Positions 62,789-64,000 of a stretch of DNA of 64,000 nucleotides are shown here, in pieces. Source of the DNA: Anthopleura xanthogrammica (Eukaryota > Cnidaria > Anthozoa > Actiniaria > Actiniidae); NCBI GenBank assembly GCA_964019055.1, contig OZ025220.1, forward strand, positions 3,565,978 through 3,629,977, given 5' to 3'. The translations under genes and the position numbers were made by a program. The notes beneath the pieces were generated by a model. That model had not been told where the DNA came from and ran no database searches. It saw only the letters and a program-made list of their open reading frames with translations. Each line of letters begins with the position of its first letter. The stretch's first letter is position 1.

Positions 62789-63844
62789 TTAGTAATGATA
62801 ATAAAAACAAGTAAGGTGCTGATGGACGAAGTTGGTGTAAAACCGCGGATAACATTTTTATAATGTGTATAGAAAAAATAAAAACTTGACTTCTTTTTTG
62901 ATCCTTTGGAACATCACTAAATTTAACTATATTTTGTTACATATGCGTCGCTTTTCAACAATTAATTCTCTAAATCGACCACGAAAGAGTTTAAGATTAC
63001 AAATGGGTTCTTTATGAAGATCCATCTGAAACGAGTGTAGGACATCAGTTTGTCTGGATGAGCTAATGTTGTTCTTTTATGTTAAAAAGGTAAAAAAGGT
63101 AAAGCGTCCTTATTTTACGTCGGTAGCTCGTCATAGGCCGGGACTAATTAGGGACCTTAAGCAACTCGAAATCTAGAACGGGGGCGTGAGACCCGAGGTT
63201 TTAAAATGGAGTTTAATGACAGAGGAAGATCTGGAAATAGGTGTTACTTCTTGATCTCAAAACGTGAACGACGTGCAATTGCTGAAAATCGCATTCTGGC
63301 GTTGCTTAAGGTCCCTATTAACTAGAGCTACTCCCTTCTTCTCGATCATCATCATGCCACTATCACATTAAGGTTGCTTATATAAGCTTACAAAAGTTTT
63401 AAAATGACATGAACTGATCCTGTGACATATATCCAGTGAAACTGACACTCAATAAATATTGAAAATAATAATGGTGATAATTATGTAATTATTATAATAA
63501 TCCATAAATAACTAACCAGTGCCACGTTCTTGTTATCGTGATCTGACAGTGAAATGACATTCACAACATTCTCGTGCTTGAGAAACAAAAGTTTTTCCAA
63601 ATCGTCTTCCATCGTCTTCAAAACAAGTTCTCTGATAACGTTTTCCTAAAAGAAATGACCCGAAAAATTCAAATGACACCATCATAATATATCATCATTT
63701 TGATAAAAGTTCTAGCAACGGTGAATGTTCACTTACCCCATCGTAGTTACGAATGGTTGGTCTATCAATTGATGTTGTTCCCGTTCCCAAAAAACCCAGA
63801 TTCTTTTCTTTGTCAAGTTCCTCAAGGGCTCTGCTGGAGTTCAT
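53344..63844 (-). CDS. Gene B: paralogue of gene A (3' half in window, 518 aa)
   Basis: Minus-strand exons: 63737–63844, 63517–63645, 61609–61788, 60487–60572, 59881–60037, 54948–55093, 54344–54588, 53344–53849. They match A exons 12–19. The first six have identical lengths (108, 129, 180, 86, 157, 146 nt) and the last two are shorter (245 vs 287, 506 vs 638), keeping frame. All splice sites are GT/AG, including GTTAGT where A has lost its donor. Domain 2 shows the same losses (HGD, Asn to Tyr, RLG for DFG). The exons for the N-terminal region and domain 1 should lie beyond position 64000. It converges with gene A. Confidence 0.9.
54155..54185 (+). other. Hammerhead-core-like hairpin
   Basis: CTGATGATGACCGGAGACTC followed by TGTCGAAA fits CUGAUGA–stem–GAAA, with an imperfect stem. 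It lies antisense in gene B's last intron, whereas the one at 42225 is sense in gene A, so the two inserted separately. Confidence 0.4.
54344..54588 (-). CDS. Gene B exon 18 equivalent (double-tyrosine YEEIYSE)
   Basis: Acceptor GTACAG, donor GTAAGG. It keeps the helical linker and the Src-type motif, here [11 protein letters not shown] with a second Tyr nearby. A 14-codon in-frame gap relative to A falls between the two tyrosine clusters. Confidence 0.9.
54948..55093 (-). CDS. Gene B exon 17 equivalent
   Basis: Acceptor TTTTTAG, donor [26 protein letters not shown] is the C-lobe end. Confidence 0.9.
55403..55630. mobile_element. Hairpin MITE, family 1, copy 2
   Basis: ACAGTCCCTTTCACGGTTCC…CATCTTGAAAG…AGCCGTGCCT is mirrored by AGGCATGGCT…AAGATGG…AACTGTGAAGGGGACT. 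It shares ends and the AACACCTTGGACAA centre with 4352–4587, but is extended by GAACGGTGAGCTTGCA / TGCAAGATCACCGTTC. Confidence 0.8.
55759..59314. mobile_element. 3.6-kb foldback element flanked by TTAA
   Basis: Ends GAGTCATTGTCAGAGAAAAC and its inverse GTTTTCTCTGACAATGACTC, both bordered by TTAA (55755–55758 and 59315–59318), the duplication typical of piggyBac-like elements. The arms run about 55759–56550 and 58310–59314 and are nearly identical: a 70-residue open frame in the left arm (56104–56316) recurs unchanged in the right (58766–58978). The right arm has about 200 bp extra. No transposase was seen in the interior (56.55–58.3 kb). It sits in the gene B intron between exon equivalents 16 and 17 and is absent in A, so it post-dates the duplication. 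Confidence 0.85.
59398..59812. repeat. Purine-rich microsatellites (GACAGAAA)n then (GGAAGAAA)n
   Basis: Over 20 near-perfect 8-bp units at about 59519–59690, then about 10 units at about 59725–59808, just inside the intron after the exon at 59881. Gene A has a short CTTT/TTCT run at the matching place (38178–38220), so this is an expansion of an old seed. Confidence 0.9.
59881..60037 (-). CDS. Gene B exon 16 equivalent
   Basis: Acceptor TTTGGCAG, donor [26 protein letters not shown] then [12 protein letters not shown]; same core as A with Ile-to-Arg in αF. Confidence 0.93.
60110..60460. repeat. 10-bp satellite (TGCAGTGTAG)n grading into (TGTGG)n
   Basis: About 19 near-perfect TGCAGTGTAG units (60160–60350), then a TGTGG run, then TGTAG units, ending about 30 bp before the splice donor of the exon at 60487–60572. 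It fills most of the 449-bp intron. Not present in A's intron. Confidence 0.92.
60487..60572 (-). CDS. Gene B exon 15 equivalent
   Basis: Acceptor GTAAATAG, donor GTATGG. It encodes the same [20 protein letters not shown] as gene A, including RLG in place of DFG. The donor is weaker than A's GTAAGC. Confidence 0.9.
61193..61315. repeat. A-rich (AAAGA)n tract
   Basis: Simple purine tract in the gene B intron between exon equivalents 14 and 15. Confidence 0.85.
61609..61788 (-). CDS. Gene B exon 14 equivalent (catalytic loop)
   Basis: Acceptor TTATTTAG, donor GTTTGC. Carries [12 protein letters not shown], identical to A at the catalytic loop. Confidence 0.92.
61791..62800. repeat. Three (AAT)n microsatellites
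   Basis: At about 61791–61830, 62216–62298 and 62735–62790 within the same gene B intron. The long intron between exon equivalents 13 and 14 (61789–63516) otherwise shows no recognisable gene. Confidence 0.85.
63517..63645 (-). CDS. Gene B exon 13 equivalent, intact donor
   Basis: Acceptor [29 protein letters not shown]; ends GCACTG|GTTAGT with a proper donor at 63511–63516. Direct comparison shows which base changed in gene A. Confidence 0.92.
63737..63844 (-). CDS. Gene B exon 12 equivalent (glycine-loop region)
   Basis: Acceptor TTGAATACACAG, donor [26 protein letters not shown]. The intron beyond continues to the window edge and matches A intron 11. Confidence 0.9.
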
Positions 63845-64000
63845 CTGTGTATTCAAAAGTTTTTTATGGTTATGATACTGAACATAAATTTGTCCAGGAC
63901 TACTCAGGAACTCATTATAACTGGTTATGAACAAATCAGATCTTTTGTAAATAATGAGGAGAGAAGTTTGAATTTCCGAAGATTGTGTTCGGCTTGTTGT

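Larger units (their letters stand above)
49170..64000 (-). repeat. Right arm of the inverted duplication (continues past the edge)
   Basis: Reverse-complement counterpart of 32480–47013. It is still matching at the last base of the window, so the full arm is longer. Insertions unique to this arm are at 50410–51434 and 55759–59314, with large microsatellites at 59.4–62.8 kb. Confidence 0.9.

Overview
The window looks like nuclear DNA of an animal, most likely an anthozoan cnidarian such as a stony coral. The base composition is AT-rich and most genes are split into short GT–AG exons. The interspersed DNA is dominated by foldback/MITE elements plus degraded LINE and Ty3/gypsy pieces, and the gene content (class A GPCR, tyrosine-kinase-like proteins, fibrinogen-related protein) fits. 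The taxon is inferred from style, not from a marker gene.

Layout. 1–15.4 kb: gene-poor; a large foldback element (1.7–3.9 kb), a broken class A GPCR (minus, 4.8–5.7 kb), a ~60-bp minisatellite (5.86–6.19 kb) and a decayed LINE (9.0–11.5 kb) split by an 864-bp TIR element. 15.466–43.035 kb: one plus-strand gene, 'gene A', that I could thread by hand through 19 exons with consistent reading phase at every junction except one defective donor. The predicted 1338-residue protein has a helical N-terminal region, two consecutive protein-kinase-like domains with lost catalytic residues (a tandem pseudokinase) and a C-terminal tail with SH3- and SH2-docking motifs (YEEI, YVNV, YVSM, YISM). Its introns hold a Ty3/gypsy integrase fragment (18.1–18.9 kb), a Ty3/gypsy gag-pol relic with a 3' LTR (34.85–37.8 kb) and many foldback elements. 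46.4–49.9 kb: a fibrinogen-related (FReD) gene (plus, about 48.3–49.83 kb) and a broken inverted copy (minus, 46.43–47.01 kb). 53.34–64.0 kb: 'gene B', the minus-strand paralogue of gene A, from the exon equal to A exon 12 to the C-terminus; its 5' half lies beyond the right edge.

Large-scale structure. The region from about 32.48 kb to the right edge is an inverted duplication: 32.48–47.01 kb matches the reverse complement of 49.17–64.0 kb, with a unique spacer of about 2.16 kb. The two kinase-like genes therefore converge tail to tail around the FReD genes. The arms have since received different insertions: a gypsy relic and a CACTG-ended element in A; a TTAA-flanked foldback, a TA-flanked element and expanded microsatellites in B.

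Main point of interest. The tandem pseudokinase with an SH2-docking tail looks like a cytoplasmic signalling scaffold I do not recognise as a named family. The two copies show complementary damage. A keeps the full tail but has TT in place of GT at the exon-13 splice donor. B keeps that donor but has lost both YxxM motifs, one by Tyr-to-Leu and one by an early stop.
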